From Vicinamibacteria bacterium (GTDB lineage Bacteria > Acidobacteriota > Vicinamibacteria > Vicinamibacterales > 2-12-FULL-66-21), in assembly GCA_025937075.1 (NCBI GenBank), contig JAICSD010000295.1:1-5849 (forward strand): a DNA stretch of 5,849 nt, read 5' to 3'. A program made the translations under genes and the position numbers. The notes under the pieces were generated by a model, which saw nothing but the letters and a program-made list of their open reading frames with translations, ran no database searches and was not told the origin of the DNA. Numbering within the stretch: position 1 is the stretch's first letter; each line of letters opens with the position of its first letter. This document shows positions 5,668 through 5,849 of this stretch, one piece after another.

Positions 5668-5849
5668 ATGGCCGAATTCGAGGTCCCTCAACCAATCATC
5701 TGCTCGCCGTTCGCCGAGCCATCGCGTCACTGGTTGATTCAGGAGGGCGCCGAGCCGACGCTCGTGGACGGACGGCGACCCGCGCATTACTTCTACCGTG
5801 CGCCGGGCCAGGAGACAGATGAACATTCCGCCGGAGGTCCAGGTCAAGG
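5668..5849 (+). CDS. N-terminus of a probable Res-like restriction/helicase protein (partial)
   Basis: An open frame of 60 codons runs off the window end, starting at ATG 5668, 7 nt after the toxin stop. The visible peptide has IICSPFAEPSRHWLIQEG (10-27) and GRRPAHYFYR (35-44). The pattern of P-I-I-x-S-P-F-x-E-P-x-x-H-W followed by G-R-R-P-A-x-Y-x-Y-R is one I associate with the N-terminus of large DEAD/DEAH-helicase restriction proteins of the type III Res-like group (BPTD_3080-type). Neither the helicase motifs nor the nuclease domain is in view, so the assignment rests on this short stretch. There is no clear Shine-Dalgarno; the toxin gene ends immediately upstream and the two are probably cotranscribed. 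Confidence 0.6.
   Translation, partial: MAEFEVPQPIICSPFAEPSRHWLIQEGAEPTLVDGRRPAHYFYRAPGQETDEHSAGGPGQ

Noticed and set aside
5688..5737. Inverted repeat TCAACCA / TGGTTGA within the start of the last gene
   Set aside because: Only 7 bp with a 36-nt spacer inside a coding frame; expected by chance.
1..5849. CRISPR arrays, insertion sequences, rRNA or complete tRNA genes, riboswitches
   Set aside because: No regularly spaced repeats, transposase frames, terminal repeats or recognisable structured RNA cores were seen.

Overview
The window comes from a high-GC bacterial chromosome with GC-ending codons, frequent GTG starts and tightly packed genes, all on the + strand. The order yebC-ruvC-ruvA-ruvB followed by fabH, plus a methyltransferase that opens with a WDDYAAFYDWENA-type N-terminus, would fit Acidobacteriota (Vicinamibacteria-like) or a deltaproteobacterial relative. 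That placement is inference from gene order and composition, not a demonstrated assignment.

Region 1 (1-880) holds a class I SAM-dependent methyltransferase whose 5' end is at or beyond the window edge. An 88-bp gap follows, with a good candidate extended -10 promoter for the next operon. Region 2 (881-4871) is a compact housekeeping operon. YebC is a TACO1-type translation factor/regulator. RuvC, RuvA and RuvB are the complete Holliday-junction branch-migration and resolution machinery. FabH, ketoacyl-ACP synthase III, starts fatty-acid chains. Consecutive genes overlap by 1-4 nt (GTGA, TAATG, GTGA). The only apparent gap, between ruvC and ruvA, is exactly spanned by a 20-codon reading frame that overlaps both neighbours.

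Region 3 (4872-5068) is a 197-bp non-coding gap. Its left part has a G-rich, roughly 7-bp-periodic tract that can form either an 8-bp hairpin or a G-quadruplex. Its right part is AT-richer and carries the promoter and dyad-symmetric operator candidates of the next module. Region 4 (5069-5660) is a type II toxin-antitoxin pair: a ribbon-helix-helix antitoxin overlapping a MazF/PemK-family endoribonuclease toxin by 17 nt. Region 5 (5668-end) is the first 60 codons of a reading frame whose N-terminus resembles a large type III Res-like restriction/helicase protein, so the toxin-antitoxin module may mark the start of a defence cluster outside the window.

The protein-coding content belongs to known families. 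The less ordinary signals are non-coding or translational: the ruvC-ruvA bridging ORF with a Pro-Pro-Gly motif in an operon headed by yebC, the G-rich element behind fabH, the dyads that include the antitoxin ribosome-binding site, and a perfect 11-bp hairpin in the toxin gene over its active-site arginine codon.
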